This document shows, piece by piece, positions 18,104 through 28,017 of a DNA stretch of 64,000 nucleotides. Position 1 is the stretch's first letter, and each line of letters begins with the position of its first letter. Source of the stretch: Anaerococcus prevotii DSM 20548 (GTDB lineage Bacteria > Bacillota > Clostridia > Tissierellales > Peptoniphilaceae); assembly GCF_000024105.1 (NCBI RefSeq), contig NC_013171.1, positions 372,001 to 436,000 of the forward strand. Direction: 5' to 3'. The position numbers and the translations under genes are program-made. The notes under the pieces are model-generated. The model did not search any database. It had not been told where the DNA came from and was given only the letters and a program-made list of their open reading frames with translations.

Positions 18104-18979
18104 ATGTTAGATTTTAGGATAGAAAGTTTTTTGGAAGTATGTAAATATATGAATTTTACAAGGGCTGCTGAAAGTCTTAATATAACACAGCCAGCCATAT
18201 CTACTCATATTAAATATTTAGAAACTTATTACAATTGTAAACTTTTTTATAGAAATAAGAGGAATTTGTGTCTAACAGATGAGGGCAAGATTCTAAAATC
18301 TGCTTTACTTTCTATGTCAAATGATCAAGATAAGTTGAAGACGATATTATCTGAGAAAAAAACTAAGAGTGAAAAAATTTCCTTGGGTTTTACTAGGTCG
18401 GTAGGAGAATATATAATATTGGATAAGCTTATATCCTTGATTAAAGAAAAACCTTCTTGTGATTTCCATATTTATTATGAAAATACGGATGAGATTTTAA
18501 GGGATATTGATAGTGGGAGGATAGACTTTGCTATTATAGAGGGATTTATAAAATCTAGTGATTATTTTATCAAAAAATACAAAAGCGATAGGATTGTTTG
18601 CATCAGCCACAAGGACCACAAGTTTAAAAAACCAGTAAAAAAGTTAACAGACTTATTAGATGAAAGAATTATTATCAGAGAAGACGGATCTGGTACCTTA
18701 GCTATATTAAAAAATTTTCTAAGCATGGACAATATTGATACGAAAGATTTTGCAAATATCGTAGAGATAAATAATATGCGTTCCATAGTAGAAATGCTAA
18801 GATCGGATTGTGGCATAAGTTTTATTTTTGAATCTTGTGTAAAAAAAGAACTAGAAGAAGGTATTCTCAGGGTTATGGACCTAGAAGATTTCAATCTAGT
18901 TCATGATTTGTCCCTTGTTGCCAGTAAAAATTCAATATTTACTGATTTGTATTTGCAAATAGCTGAAGCTTTTTATTAG
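18104..18979 (+). CDS. LysR family regulator (CysL/YeiE-like)
   Basis: A 291-residue LysR-type activator. The N-terminal winged helix reads FLEVCKYMNFTRAAESLNITQPAISTHIKYLE, and the substrate-binding domain occupies the rest. ATG 18104 is preferred over 18083 because GGAGG precedes it by five bases and the sequence then begins in the normal LysR position. It lies 105 bases from the divergent YeiH gene and is likely its regulator, with the operator in the very AT-rich gap 17999-18103. The effector is unknown. Confidence 0.85.
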   Translation: MLDFRIESFLEVCKYMNFTRAAESLNITQPAISTHIKYLETYYNCKLFYRNKRNLCLTDEGKILKSALLSMSNDQDKLKTILSEKKTKSEKISLGFTRSVGEYIILDKLISLIKEKPSCDFHIYYENTDEILRDIDSGRIDFAIIEGFIKSSDYFIKKYKSDRIVCISHKDHKFKKPVKKLTDLLDERIIIREDGSGTLAILKNFLSMDNIDTKDFANIVEINNMRSIVEMLRSDCGISFIFESCVKKELEEGILRVMDLEDFNLVHDLSLVASKNSIFTDLYLQIAEAFY

Positions 18980-19010
18980 AAGAAATTTCATAGTATTAGC
19001 TTAGGCTAAG

Positions 19011-19328
19011 ATAGGTAAAGAAAAATATCGTTTTGTAAAAGCAAAAAAATGGCTAATCCCAATTTTTAAGGTGTTTTATTATTGGCAATATAATAAACTT
19101 AGATATAAGAACAAAGTCTGACACTTTGATTATAATGATCAGGCTTGCTTTTTCGATGAAGAACAAGAGAAAAAAGACAAGTATAAAATGCTTGCATTAT
19201 TAGAGAAACTTAAAAAAAGACTATATGAAATAAATGACGGGTCTTTTGAAATTGATGATAGATATGGAGATAAAATAGATGTAGTCAAGACTCCTTTAAA
19301 AAAACTAGAACTGATAGAATCATTCTAA
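19011..19328 (+). pseudogene. Unrecognised coding remnant with an in-frame TGA
   Basis: No start codon with a ribosome site is present, but a frame reads through 106 codons with one TGA (near 19119). It is basic and aromatic at first (KAKKWLIPIFKVFYYWQYNKL) and then acidic (FFDEEQEKKDKYKMLALLEKL), ending ELIESF. Codon pattern and amino-acid composition look like real protein. I do not recognise the family. It is probably the end of a gene lost during island rearrangement. Confidence 0.5.
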
Positions 19329-19549
19329 TTGAATTTAAAATTTTGTAAATAGTGCTTGTAAAAAATGAATCATGCAAGCTCTATTCTCATATTTATTTGA
19401 AAAAATTAACTTTGTTAAAGACAATGTCTTCTATCGTTAAGTTACAAAGGATGGGGTAAATTCATCAAGAGGACTATTTGAATCTAGTTTTCAATAAATT
19501 ATTTACATTATGATTCTGCTCAAGATTTACATTTCTGAAATTACATTTA

Positions 19550-19712
19550 ATTCCGGTACTGGAACTGGGACGGGACTAAAATTTGAAAACGTCATATAAT
19601 TAGATGAATTTGGCGGTATTAGAAAAAATAAAATCTAGCATTTTGAATGATTTGGGATATATCGTACATCTGGAAAAGAAGAATGGGAGTAATAAATATT
19701 ACACTATAATAG
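19550..19712 (+). repeat. Decayed repeat, copy 2 (TTCCGGTACTGG... family)
   Basis: This copy matches 16667-16815. Its distal end contains an open frame encoding LNDLGYIVHLEKKNGSNKYYT followed by a short tail and a stop, resembling the winged-helix C-terminus of ATP-binding/Fic-type regulators. That assignment is tentative. A third, shorter fragment with a similar GGGATTGGTACGGAA core lies near 27540-27575. The 220 bases before this repeat (19329-19549) show no gene. Confidence 0.55.
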
Positions 19713-19719
19713 TAAAATG

Positions 19720-19744
19720 CCACAGTTGATTCTGTGGTTTTTTT
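19720..19744 (+). terminator. Rho-independent terminator upstream of the type III RM operon
   Basis: CCACAG (19720-19725) pairs with CTGTGG (19732-19737), followed by seven T residues. It insulates the defence operon from upstream transcription. Confidence 0.8.
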
Positions 19745-19868
19745 GTTAAAATCAAGTTCGTTCACATATTAGTATATTTTCGTGTGTTATAATAGATATA
19801 AGATAAGTGAAATATATCAGTTTATATTGTATTTTAGTTACTATTTAATTTTACATAGGAGTTATTTT

Positions 19869-21779
19869 ATGAGATTTATAGATGAATTGAGTAAAGTCTT
19901 AAGTTCAGATGAACGATTTACTGGGGAAAATAATGAGATAATAAAGACAAAAGTATCGGATGCTGCAAGATTTAATGATGAGAAATTATTAAAAACCTTG
20001 CTAAATAATGATTTATTAAAAGAAACTTTTTTTACGAGAGTTGATGACATATATGTTTTTGATAAAAATAAATTTGTTTGGGTTCTAGAGTCAAAAGAAT
20101 TTCTTCCGGATTCTTTTACTATGTATAAAAATAAGATAGGTCTTGTTGATTCTAATAATAATTTATTTAGTCAAAAACAAGATGTTTCATTGGTATGGCC
20201 TTACAAAGACTGTGTCCTTGAGGGTGGACAGACCAAAGAAGACCAAAAAAGAGATGAAATTTTTTATAATGAAACCCTTGCTCCAGACCAGGTAAACAGA
20301 CTTTTAGCTCCAAAAGTTTTAGGGAATGCTAAACGATATACTAAAGACGGAATAGAAGAGAATATAGAATTTAAAGAAGATGGTAACTTGATTATAAAAG
20401 GAAATAATTTGCTTGCTTTGTCTTCTATCCTAAAAAAATATAAGGGACAAATTCAAATGATTTACATAGACGTTCCATATTATTTCAATGACACTAAAGA
20501 GTATGATGCTTTCAAATATAATTCAAATTTCTCATTTTCGACATGGTTAACATTTATAAAAAATAGAGTTGAGCTTGCTAGAGAATTATTAACAGAATCT
20601 GGAACACTTTGGTTTCACGTAGGTGAAGATGGAATGCACTACGTGAAAACAATATTAGATGAAATTTTTGGAAAAGAAAAATTTGTAGGAACGATGCCCA
20701 GAAAAACTCGTGAAGGTAAAAATGACGTTTCATTTAATTTTAGTCAAGATTTTGATTTCATTTTAATATATACAATGGGAAATAAGAATGACTCTGTTAT
20801 TAGAAGGAAAATACAAAGATCCTACATAGAAACTGATGATTTTCCTGGAAGACCATGGAGAAGAGGTGATATTAGACAGCAAAAAAATTATCAAGAAAGA
20901 CCAAATTCTTATTTTGACATGGTTAATCCAAAGACTGGAAAAGTATATCCTGTAAATAAAAATTCAGTTTGGAGAGTTACTAAAGATACATTTGATGATT
21001 GGTATAAAAAAGGATATATAGGATTTCCAGATGATTATGAATTTATGACAGGAGAAATTCCGTTTAGAAGATCATTTAAAGATGAAGATGAAATAAGAGA
21101 TTTAGAAAATGGTTCATCTGTATTTTCAGATTATATACTAAAAGAATTTGTTGAACAATTAATGGGAAAAGGTAAAACAGCTAAAAAAGATATCGTAAAT
21201 AATGAAGATTTCAAATATGCCAAACCTGAGAGCCTACTAAAATCAATTATAGAAATTTCAACAAAAGAAGATGATATAATTTTAGACTTTTTTTTAGGAT
21301 CTGGTACAACTGCAGCCGTTTCTCATAAAATGAGACGTCATTATATCGGTATAGAACAAATGAATTATATTAATGATTTGACTATCGAGAGGCTTAAAAA
21401 AGTAATTGAAGGTGAACAAGGTGGTATTTCTAAATCTGTAAACTGGCAAGGTGGAGGCTCTTTTGTTTACTGTGAGCTTTTAGAAGATAATGAAAGTCTA
21501 GTCAATGAACTAGAAAAAGCGGAAAATACTGATCAAGTTAAAATTGTTTTGAATAAGGCCATTGATAATGGGAAATTAATTCCTTCTATCTTACCTAGTG
21601 ATTTAAAAGTAAATGAGGATGATTTTGATAAGCTTAGTCTTGATGATCAAAAGAATCTAGTAATGGAGCTTTTAAATAAAAACCAGCTTTATGTAAATTT
21701 ATCAGATATAGACGATGAAGACTATAAGGTGAGTGAGGCTGACAAGGCATTTACTAGAAGCTTCTATGGCAAGGAGTGA
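19869..21779 (+). CDS. Type III restriction-modification DNA methyltransferase (Mod)
   Basis: A 636-residue beta-class N6-adenine methyltransferase. The catalytic motif region MIYIDVPYYFNDTKEYDAFKYNSNFSFSTW comes first and the SAM-binding motif ILDFFLGSGTTAAVSHKM lies near the C-terminus, the beta-class order. The catalytic tetrapeptide, normally DPPY, reads DVPY here (see findings). ATG 19869 follows AGGAG at seven bases; the earlier in-frame ATG at 19782 has none. The stop lies four bases before the Res start. Mod supplies the DNA-recognition function and protects host DNA. Confidence 0.9.
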   Translation: MRFIDELSKVLSSDERFTGENNEIIKTKVSDAARFNDEKLLKTLLNNDLLKETFFTRVDDIYVFDKNKFVWVLESKEFLPDSFTMYKNKIGLVDSNNNLFSQKQDVSLVWPYKDCVLEGGQTKEDQKRDEIFYNETLAPDQVNRLLAPKVLGNAKRYTKDGIEENIEFKEDGNLIIKGNNLLALSSILKKYKGQIQMIYIDVPYYFNDTKEYDAFKYNSNFSFSTWLTFIKNRVELARELLTESGTLWFHVGEDGMHYVKTILDEIFGKEKFVGTMPRKTREGKNDVSFNFSQDFDFILIYTMGNKNDSVIRRKIQRSYIETDDFPGRPWRRGDIRQQKNYQERPNSYFDMVNPKTGKVYPVNKNSVWRVTKDTFDDWYKKGYIGFPDDYEFMTGEIPFRRSFKDEDEIRDLENGSSVFSDYILKEFVEQLMGKGKTAKKDIVNNEDFKYAKPESLLKSIIEISTKEDDIILDFFLGSGTTAAVSHKMRRHYIGIEQMNYINDLTIERLKKVIEGEQGGISKSVNWQGGGSFVYCELLEDNESLVNELEKAENTDQVKIVLNKAIDNGKLIPSILPSDLKVNEDDFDKLSLDDQKNLVMELLNKNQLYVNLSDIDDEDYKVSEADKAFTRSFYGKE

Positions 21780-21783
21780 TATC

Positions 21784-24381
21784 ATGACTGACCAATATTT
21801 ATACCAAGAGTTAGACGTTATTAAAAAAATAGGAGCTTTGAAAGAATTGCCTTCCTATATAGAGTCAAACTTAAATCCTAATATAATTTTGCGTGATTAT
21901 CAAGAAGATGCTTTTAGGTATTTTATAACCTATGTTGAAAGTAATTTGATAAAAAATAAACAAATCCATAATTTATTTCATATGGCAACTGGTTCTGGTA
22001 AGACTGTTATTATGGCAGGTTTGATTTTATATCTATATACCAAGGGCTATAGGAAGTTTTTGTTTTTTGTAAATCAGAATAATATTATAAAAAAGACTAA
22101 AGGAAATTTTCTGAATCCATCTTCTATTAAGTATCTCTTTGCTGATAATATTGAATTAATGGGTGAGCAAGTTCAAGTAAAAAAAGTAAATAATTTTGCT
22201 TTTTATGATAAAAATGCTATAAATATTTGTTTTACTTCCACACATAAACTTCATCTGGACATGAATTTCACAAAGGAGAATTCTCCTACTTTTGAAGATT
22301 TTGAGGATGATAAAATTGTCTTAATATCTGATGAATCCCACCATATCAATACTGTGACCAAAGGCCTAACAAAAACTGAAAAAAGAAACTTAGATGAAAA
22401 TGCCAAAAGTTGGGAATATACAATTGAAAGAATATTTAGAGCAAATAGAGATAATGTTTTGCTAGAATTTACAGCAACTGCAGACTTAAAAGACCCTAAT
22501 GTTGAGAAGAAATATTTGGATAAAATTGTCTATGATTATACCTTATCTAAGTTTAGAGAGAGTGGATACACCAAAGACTTTAATAATATGCAAGGTGATT
22601 ATGACAGGTGGTCAAGAACTCTTCTTGCCCTTGTTATAAGTGAATATAGGAGACATTTGTTTGGAGACAATGGTCAAAATATAAAGCCAGTTGTTTTATT
22701 GAAGTCAAAAATTATTAAAGATTCAAAAGAATTTTATGATGAGTTTTATCAAAAATTAAATAATCTTAAGGCTGAAGAAATTCTAAAATATAAGGATTCT
22801 GATAATGAGTATTTGACAAATGCAATTGAATATTTTTTTAAAAAAGACTCAAGTTTGAATTCATTAGTATCTGATATTAAATTAGGATTTTCTGTTGAGA
22901 ATTCTATACTTTTAGATTCGAAAACAATATCTGAGGATAAACAAATATACATAAACTCTCTTGAAGCAAAAGATAATCCATATAGGATAATTTTTACTGT
23001 AGATATGTTAAATGAGGGCTGGGATGTATTAAATCTTTTTGATATTGTAAGATTATATGAAACAAGAGATGGAAAAAATGGGAAGCCGGGAAAAACAACT
23101 ATTAGTGAAGCTCAACTAATAGGTCGTGGTGCAAGGTATTGTCCATTTAAAATTGAGGATGGTCAGCCAAGAAATAAGCGTAAGTATGATTTTGATATGA
23201 ATAATGAGAATAGAATACTTGAAACGCTTCTATATCATTCTATGCAAGACTCAAGGTATATTAGTGAATTACGATATGCACTAAAACAAACCGGTTTATT
23301 AGCAGATGCTTCGATGGAAATAAATTATATATTGAAAGATGAATTTAAACAAACAGATTTTTTCAGGGAAGCCTATGTATTTTCAAATAGAAAAGTTGAA
23401 AAGTCAAGAAAATCAGTTGCAGGAATAGATAAAAAAATACGAAATGGATATTACCAGCATAAAGTATCCACAGGAAGTTCTTTTATATATGGATTGTTTG
23501 ATGAGGGAAAAGTAAAGGCTAATGAGATGACTAATACTTTTAACTATAAATTTAAAAATATACCTTTAAATATTGCTGAAGGTGCAATGTCAAATTTTGA
23601 GGTCTTAAAATTCAATACACTTAAGTCATATTTTCCTAACTTAAAATCAAAGAAAGAATTTTTGAAATCTGGAAATTATTTGGGAAATATAAGCTTACAA
23701 ATAGAAAGCCCATACAAGAAATTAAAAGCCAAAGATCTTTATGATGGAACAATGAAAATACTTAAAGAAATATCATTATATTTACAAAAGATAGAAACTG
23801 AGTATGAAGGAACCAAGGAATTCTACGCTAAGAGAGTCTACGAGGTATTAAAAGATAAAAAAATATATATTGACAATCCACATGGAGATGGAGTAGGAGT
23901 GTCCCAATCCATGATTGCCAATGAAGACGTCTTGGACTTATCATACGAGCAATGGTATGTCTACAATGATAACTATGGAACAGGTGAAGAAAAAGCCTTT
24001 GTCAAATATTTCAAGGGGATAGTTAAGGATTTGAGAAGTAAATATGATGATATTTATTTGGTAAGAAACGAGAGAATTCCGGCCTTGGCTATTTATGAAT
24101 TTGATACAGGAGAAAGATTTGAGCCAGACTTCTTATTGTTCTTACAAAAGAAAGGAACTGATGGATATTTGCAAGAACAAATTTATATTGAACCTAAAGG
24201 TAGCCATCTACTAAAAAAAGACAAATGGAAAGAAGATTTCCTACTAAAAATTGAAGAACAGGGCATACCTACAAAAACTTATGTGGATGATAACAAGTAT
24301 AAGATTATAGGACTTCCATTCTTTAATAGGGAGTGTAGGATGGAAGAATTTGAGGAAGAGATTAGAAAAAACTTTAGTTAA
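21784..24381 (+). CDS. Type III restriction-modification helicase-nuclease subunit (Res)
   Basis: An 865-residue Res protein: superfamily 2 helicase with Walker A ATGSGKT and DESHH as the Walker B box, the TATADL motif III-like segment, and the C-terminal half QLIGRGARY motif VI. The C-terminal nuclease of PD-(D/E)XK type is visible as EPDFLLF followed by YIEPKG. ATG 21784 is taken because AAGGAG lies eight bases upstream; the frame opens further upstream inside mod but without support. It needs Mod to cut DNA. No frameshift is seen, so the enzyme should be functional. Confidence 0.92.
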   Translation: MTDQYLYQELDVIKKIGALKELPSYIESNLNPNIILRDYQEDAFRYFITYVESNLIKNKQIHNLFHMATGSGKTVIMAGLILYLYTKGYRKFLFFVNQNNIIKKTKGNFLNPSSIKYLFADNIELMGEQVQVKKVNNFAFYDKNAINICFTSTHKLHLDMNFTKENSPTFEDFEDDKIVLISDESHHINTVTKGLTKTEKRNLDENAKSWEYTIERIFRANRDNVLLEFTATADLKDPNVEKKYLDKIVYDYTLSKFRESGYTKDFNNMQGDYDRWSRTLLALVISEYRRHLFGDNGQNIKPVVLLKSKIIKDSKEFYDEFYQKLNNLKAEEILKYKDSDNEYLTNAIEYFFKKDSSLNSLVSDIKLGFSVENSILLDSKTISEDKQIYINSLEAKDNPYRIIFTVDMLNEGWDVLNLFDIVRLYETRDGKNGKPGKTTISEAQLIGRGARYCPFKIEDGQPRNKRKYDFDMNNENRILETLLYHSMQDSRYISELRYALKQTGLLADASMEINYILKDEFKQTDFFREAYVFSNRKVEKSRKSVAGIDKKIRNGYYQHKVSTGSSFIYGLFDEGKVKANEMTNTFNYKFKNIPLNIAEGAMSNFEVLKFNTLKSYFPNLKSKKEFLKSGNYLGNISLQIESPYKKLKAKDLYDGTMKILKEISLYLQKIETEYEGTKEFYAKRVYEVLKDKKIYIDNPHGDGVGVSQSMIANEDVLDLSYEQWYVYNDNYGTGEEKAFVKYFKGIVKDLRSKYDDIYLVRNERIPALAIYEFDTGERFEPDFLLFLQKKGTDGYLQEQIYIEPKGSHLLKKDKWKEDFLLKIEEQGIPTKTYVDDNKYKIIGLPFFNRECRMEEFEEEIRKNFS

Positions 24382-24404
24382 GAGCAGCTTTAAAAGGAGT
24401 GGTT

Positions 24405-25661
24405 ATGGAAGAAGATATAGTAAACTACTATATATCAAAAGATATTCATTTTGGTGCTAGGTCTAATGAAAATAATGAAATAGTGTATATGAAAAATGAT
24501 CAGGTATTAAAAACTGAAGATAATGAGTCAATTACAGATTACGAGTTTAAACAATTGATTAAAAAAGAAGTTTCTAGATTCATTTACCCTTATGAAAATA
24601 CAGTTATTTTAGCTGGTGCAGGTGCATCTATTGTTAATAATGATGAAGGAATTCCCGATAAAAGTTATGGTCACACAGTTAATATGTTGACACAAGTTGT
24701 GGATGAGATTTTGGAAGAAAATGAAGATTTATTTTCAATAAACGAACTATGTGAACTATGTAAATATAATATTCCAATAAAAGAAACAAAGAAATTTGAG
24801 TATGATAAGATTGAAGAACATTATAATCATGATTTTATTTTAGAAGATTTTTTATCTAAGGTTTTATCTTACGAGGAATTCATGGACGAGAATGATACTA
24901 AGAAGAAATACAAATTAACAAAAGATAAAATATTAGAAGTGATTAAAGATAAAACATCATATTCTTTCAATAAAAATATTCATAATCATGATACCTTGAT
25001 AAAAATTTTTTCAGATATGGTTAAAACTCCATCTAGGCTGTCTATAGTTACCACTAATTACGATACATTATTTGAAGAAGCAGCAGAATCATTAAATTTT
25101 ACAGTAATGGATGGTTTTTCATTTACTGCTAAACCTAGTTTTGATGTGGATTTATTTAATTGGTTTTTGGTTAAACCTATTTTAAATGTTAATTCAGATA
25201 AGGTTGAATACAAAAAGAATATTATTAATTTGTTAAAAATTCATGGTTCATTGACACGGAAACAAGAAGGAGGAAAAATTATTAGATGTGATAAGGAAAA
25301 CAACGAGAATCCGATAATGATATTTCCGAGCTCTAATAAGTACTATCATAGTTACGAGAATCCTTACTTCGAACTTTTTTCAAAATTTCAAGAGTTGTTA
25401 AAAACTCCTAATACACTCTTAATAACTACAGGATTTAGTTTTGCAGATAATCATATAGCAAAAATGATAACACAAGCCATTAAGTCTAATCCTAGTTTGA
25501 CTATATTGGCAACAGATTATTCGATAGATAAAAAGGATAAATCTCCGAATTGGAAAGAATTAATAGGGTTAATGAATAGTGGTTATCATATAGCTTTCCT
25601 AAAAGGAACTGTAGCAGATGGATTAATTGACTATTTTGGGGAGGTTCAATATGGTGATTGA
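24405..25661 (+). CDS. SIR2-domain protein, partner of a HerA ATPase
   Basis: A 418-residue protein with sirtuin-like NAD-binding motifs: AGAGAS (about residue 70), TTNYDTLFEEA with the catalytic Asn, KIHGSL with the catalytic His, and TTGFSFADNHI. Such proteins cleave NAD+ in antiphage systems. The start ATG 24405 has AAAAGGAG six bases upstream; the GTG at 24399 is too close to it. It follows res by 23 bases and overlaps the HerA gene by 11. The pair matches the described SIR2-HerA defence system, in which the two proteins form a large complex. NADase activity is inferred. Confidence 0.88.
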   Translation: MEEDIVNYYISKDIHFGARSNENNEIVYMKNDQVLKTEDNESITDYEFKQLIKKEVSRFIYPYENTVILAGAGASIVNNDEGIPDKSYGHTVNMLTQVVDEILEENEDLFSINELCELCKYNIPIKETKKFEYDKIEEHYNHDFILEDFLSKVLSYEEFMDENDTKKKYKLTKDKILEVIKDKTSYSFNKNIHNHDTLIKIFSDMVKTPSRLSIVTTNYDTLFEEAAESLNFTVMDGFSFTAKPSFDVDLFNWFLVKPILNVNSDKVEYKKNIINLLKIHGSLTRKQEGGKIIRCDKENNENPIMIFPSSNKYYHSYENPYFELFSKFQELLKTPNTLLITTGFSFADNHIAKMITQAIKSNPSLTILATDYSIDKKDKSPNWKELIGLMNSGYHIAFLKGTVADGLIDYFGEVQYGD

Positions 25662-27273
25662 TCAATTTTATACAGATATCGATAAAAATAATTTTTATTT
25701 AGGAATGGTTTCACAAGTATATAAAGATGGGTTTGTGGTGCAAATTGAAAATCTATCATGGTTACGACAAAGAAGAATAAATTTAGAATTGTTAGTACCT
25801 AATATAATTAATTATTATGTTGTTATTGACTCGATACAAGGTTTGTTTATAGGGGAGGTATATCAGTCTAAAATCTCAAATTCAAAGAATACTCATTATG
25901 AATTAAATAATGAGACTTATGAAAATATTTTTTCTGAATTATCAATAGAAACTATCGGCTTATTAGCAGCAGAAGATTCTGGTTTTATTTCTCCAGGATT
26001 TAAAACTGTTGGTCTTACTGATAAGGTCTATATTGTTAACGATGAAATAAAAAAAAGATTTCTTAAATCAGTTGAGAATAAGAGGTTAGATAAAAACTAT
26101 TTAGATAAAAAACTTAAACCATTCGCAACTGCTTCAAATCTTGGTGACGATACAATATCACTACATCCAGAAACTCTATTTGATAGACATTTAATGACGA
26201 TAGGTACAACTAATAGTGGTAAATCTACTACAGCATTATCAATTTTAGATAAACTTATATTAGCAGAAAAAAAAGTTTTAATTATTGATCCAACAGGTGA
26301 ATATTTAGACGCATTTTATGAAGATGATATCAAACAACTAACTTTAGGGAGAGATACAGTTTTAACACCAGGCAAGGTTTCATATTCTCAGCGGGCAATG
26401 TTATTTGAAACTAATGATTCAACTCAACCAGCTGTAATTGCGGATGCAATTACTAGCCTTAGGTATCAAAAAAGGGAAGGTAATGACTGTGCACTTGTAA
26501 AAGAAGGAAAAGAGATAAAAGATATAAATAATAAATTAAAAAGCTTAACTGAGGAAGATTTGGATTTTGATTTAGATTTGTTACCCAAACAGATATTAGA
26601 AGAGGGGGTTGAAGCCGATAGAAAAATGCAACTGTATCAGAAGGGGGCATTTCAATTTAATAATAAACAGTGGCTATTTCAAAAAGTTGAATATAAATTA
26701 AGAAATTCTGAACTTTTAAATTTTTTCAATTCAAAAAATGATAAATTTGATTTACTTGGTGAGATAGATAGATTCATAAAAAATGAAACTAAAAGTTTAT
26801 ATATAAATACATCAGAAATTGGTGTTGGTGATGGAATAGGAGCCATGATTATTGATTTAATTAGTAATTATATAATTAATCACAAAGACAAGAATGATGT
26901 AGCATTCGTAATATTTATTGATGAAGTTCATAGGTACTCTAAGGATATAGGAGGAGTGAGATATCAAACTGGTTTAACAGCAATTGCAAGGGAAGGGAGA
27001 AAAAAGGGGATTTTTCTCTTTTTGACAACACAAAATCCAAATGATGTACCATCTGATTTATTAGGACAGATAGGGTCGTTATTAATTCATAGATTAACTC
27101 ATAGGTATGAGATAGAGTCTATTAGGAATTATCTATCAGATAGTAGCCTAAGACAAGTTCCTAAACTTAATCAAGGTGAAGCAATTTTCACAAGCATTAA
27201 TTTACTTAAAGATCTCAATCTTAAGATTGAAAAATGTTCAAGAATACATTTTAATAATACCACTAAATTATAA
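25651..27273 (+). CDS. HerA-type ATPase of a SIR2-HerA defence system
   Basis: A 540-residue FtsK/HerA-superfamily ATPase. An N-terminal HAS-barrel-like region of about 130 residues is followed by Walker A GTTNSGKST (about residue 190) and Walker B FVIFIDEVHRYS, then LFLTTQNPNDVPSDLLGQIG with the family sensor and arginine positions. ATG 25651 follows GGGGAGG and overlaps the end of the SIR2 gene by 11 bases, indicating coupled translation. The role is assembly with the SIR2 protein, sensing or processing phage DNA. The family match is clear; the trigger is unknown. Confidence 0.88.
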   Translation: MVIDQFYTDIDKNNFYLGMVSQVYKDGFVVQIENLSWLRQRRINLELLVPNIINYYVVIDSIQGLFIGEVYQSKISNSKNTHYELNNETYENIFSELSIETIGLLAAEDSGFISPGFKTVGLTDKVYIVNDEIKKRFLKSVENKRLDKNYLDKKLKPFATASNLGDDTISLHPETLFDRHLMTIGTTNSGKSTTALSILDKLILAEKKVLIIDPTGEYLDAFYEDDIKQLTLGRDTVLTPGKVSYSQRAMLFETNDSTQPAVIADAITSLRYQKREGNDCALVKEGKEIKDINNKLKSLTEEDLDFDLDLLPKQILEEGVEADRKMQLYQKGAFQFNNKQWLFQKVEYKLRNSELLNFFNSKNDKFDLLGEIDRFIKNETKSLYINTSEIGVGDGIGAMIIDLISNYIINHKDKNDVAFVIFIDEVHRYSKDIGGVRYQTGLTAIAREGRKKGIFLFLTTQNPNDVPSDLLGQIGSLLIHRLTHRYEIESIRNYLSDSSLRQVPKLNQGEAIFTSINLLKDLNLKIEKCSRIHFNNTTKL

Positions 27274-27953
27274 TTATAGAATTTATAAGTTAGTTAGGAT
27301 AAATTAATGAGATTAAAATTATTTTAGATTTGTGAGATAGATTATTATTAACTAAGAGATGTGAGGAGTCATATGATCGTTTGATTACTGTAAAAGATTA
27401 ATTTAACAATGACGAATATATGGAATAAATTATATACTCAATTCACATATAAACCTTTTATAAGGCTTAATAAATTAAATGATTGATCTTTCTAAATTTA
27501 TTTAATAGAATTCAAATAGTTAACAATATATGGTTTATTCTCTGGGATTGGTACGGAATAGAAATTTAAAGATATTCTTATTTATAAGACCGTAAAGAAA
27601 AATTACGATTTAGTCATTAGTTTAACTATTATCTGAATATATGCTATAAGTCATATAAAGTCAATCTTTAATGTAGACTTACAATCAAAGGCGAGCGCAA
27701 TCTCGTCTTTTTATTGGGTCTATAATAAATCGTGTCGGTAGAAGTAATTGATATAAGGTGACCCCATAAAGTTAGGCCAAAAAACTAACTTAAGGAGGTC
27801 AGTTCATAATTGTATCATTTTTCATATGAAAAATGAAATATACAGAATACTAGTTAATATTAAAAATAATGTATGAGTGCAGCCATTTTTTATTTAAGAA
27901 TTCAAAAATCATATTATCAATTAGTTTTATTAAATATTTTATAATCAATCATT
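27274..27953. other. Gene-free stretch with insertion-sequence debris
   Basis: No gene is visible. Around 27540-27575 a short fragment resembles the repeat at 16667 and 19550. At 27759-27801 there is an IS3-like tip: TGACCCCATAAAGTTAG pairing imperfectly with CTAACTTAAGGAGGTCA. The rest is AT-rich sequence with no coherent frame. It separates the SIR2-HerA operon from the DUF6414-like/AAA unit. Confidence 0.55.
27759..27801 (+). mobile_element. IS3-family-like terminal fragment
   Basis: TGACC and GTTAG on the left pair with CTAAC and GGTCA on the right, and a GGAGG sits where IS3-type elements carry the ribosome site of orfA. No orfA or orfB follows, so only an end remains. A similar arrangement (CTTAAGGAGGAG) lies at 30154-30198. 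Confidence 0.4.
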
Positions 27954-27954
27954 T

Positions 27955-27982
27955 TTGTTTATACCACTATATATAGTATAAT
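27955..27982 (+). promoter_or_regulatory. Promoter of the DUF6414-like/AAA operon
   Basis: TTGTTT (27955-27960) and TATAAT (27977-27982) are separated by 16 bases. The spacer holds the palindrome ACTATATATAGT (27966-27977), which would be covered by a repressor when RNA polymerase is excluded. Confidence 0.7.
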
Positions 27983-28017
27983 ATACAAGAGTTACAAAAT
28001 AATACACTATATGTAGT
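27966..28017 (+). promoter_or_regulatory. Two operator-like palindromes, 40 bases apart
   Basis: ACTATATATAGT (27966-27977) is a perfect palindrome. ACTATATGTAGT (28006-28017) is a near copy exactly 40 bases downstream, just before the ribosome site. One overlaps the -35/-10 spacer and the other the leader. The placement suggests a dimeric repressor binding both sites on the same face of DNA. The repressor is not identified. Confidence 0.65.

Noticed and set aside
19011-19328. In-frame TGA read as selenocysteine
   Set aside because: The genome uses selenium, but no start, no SECIS-like hairpin just after the TGA and no known selenoprotein match are present; decay is simpler.
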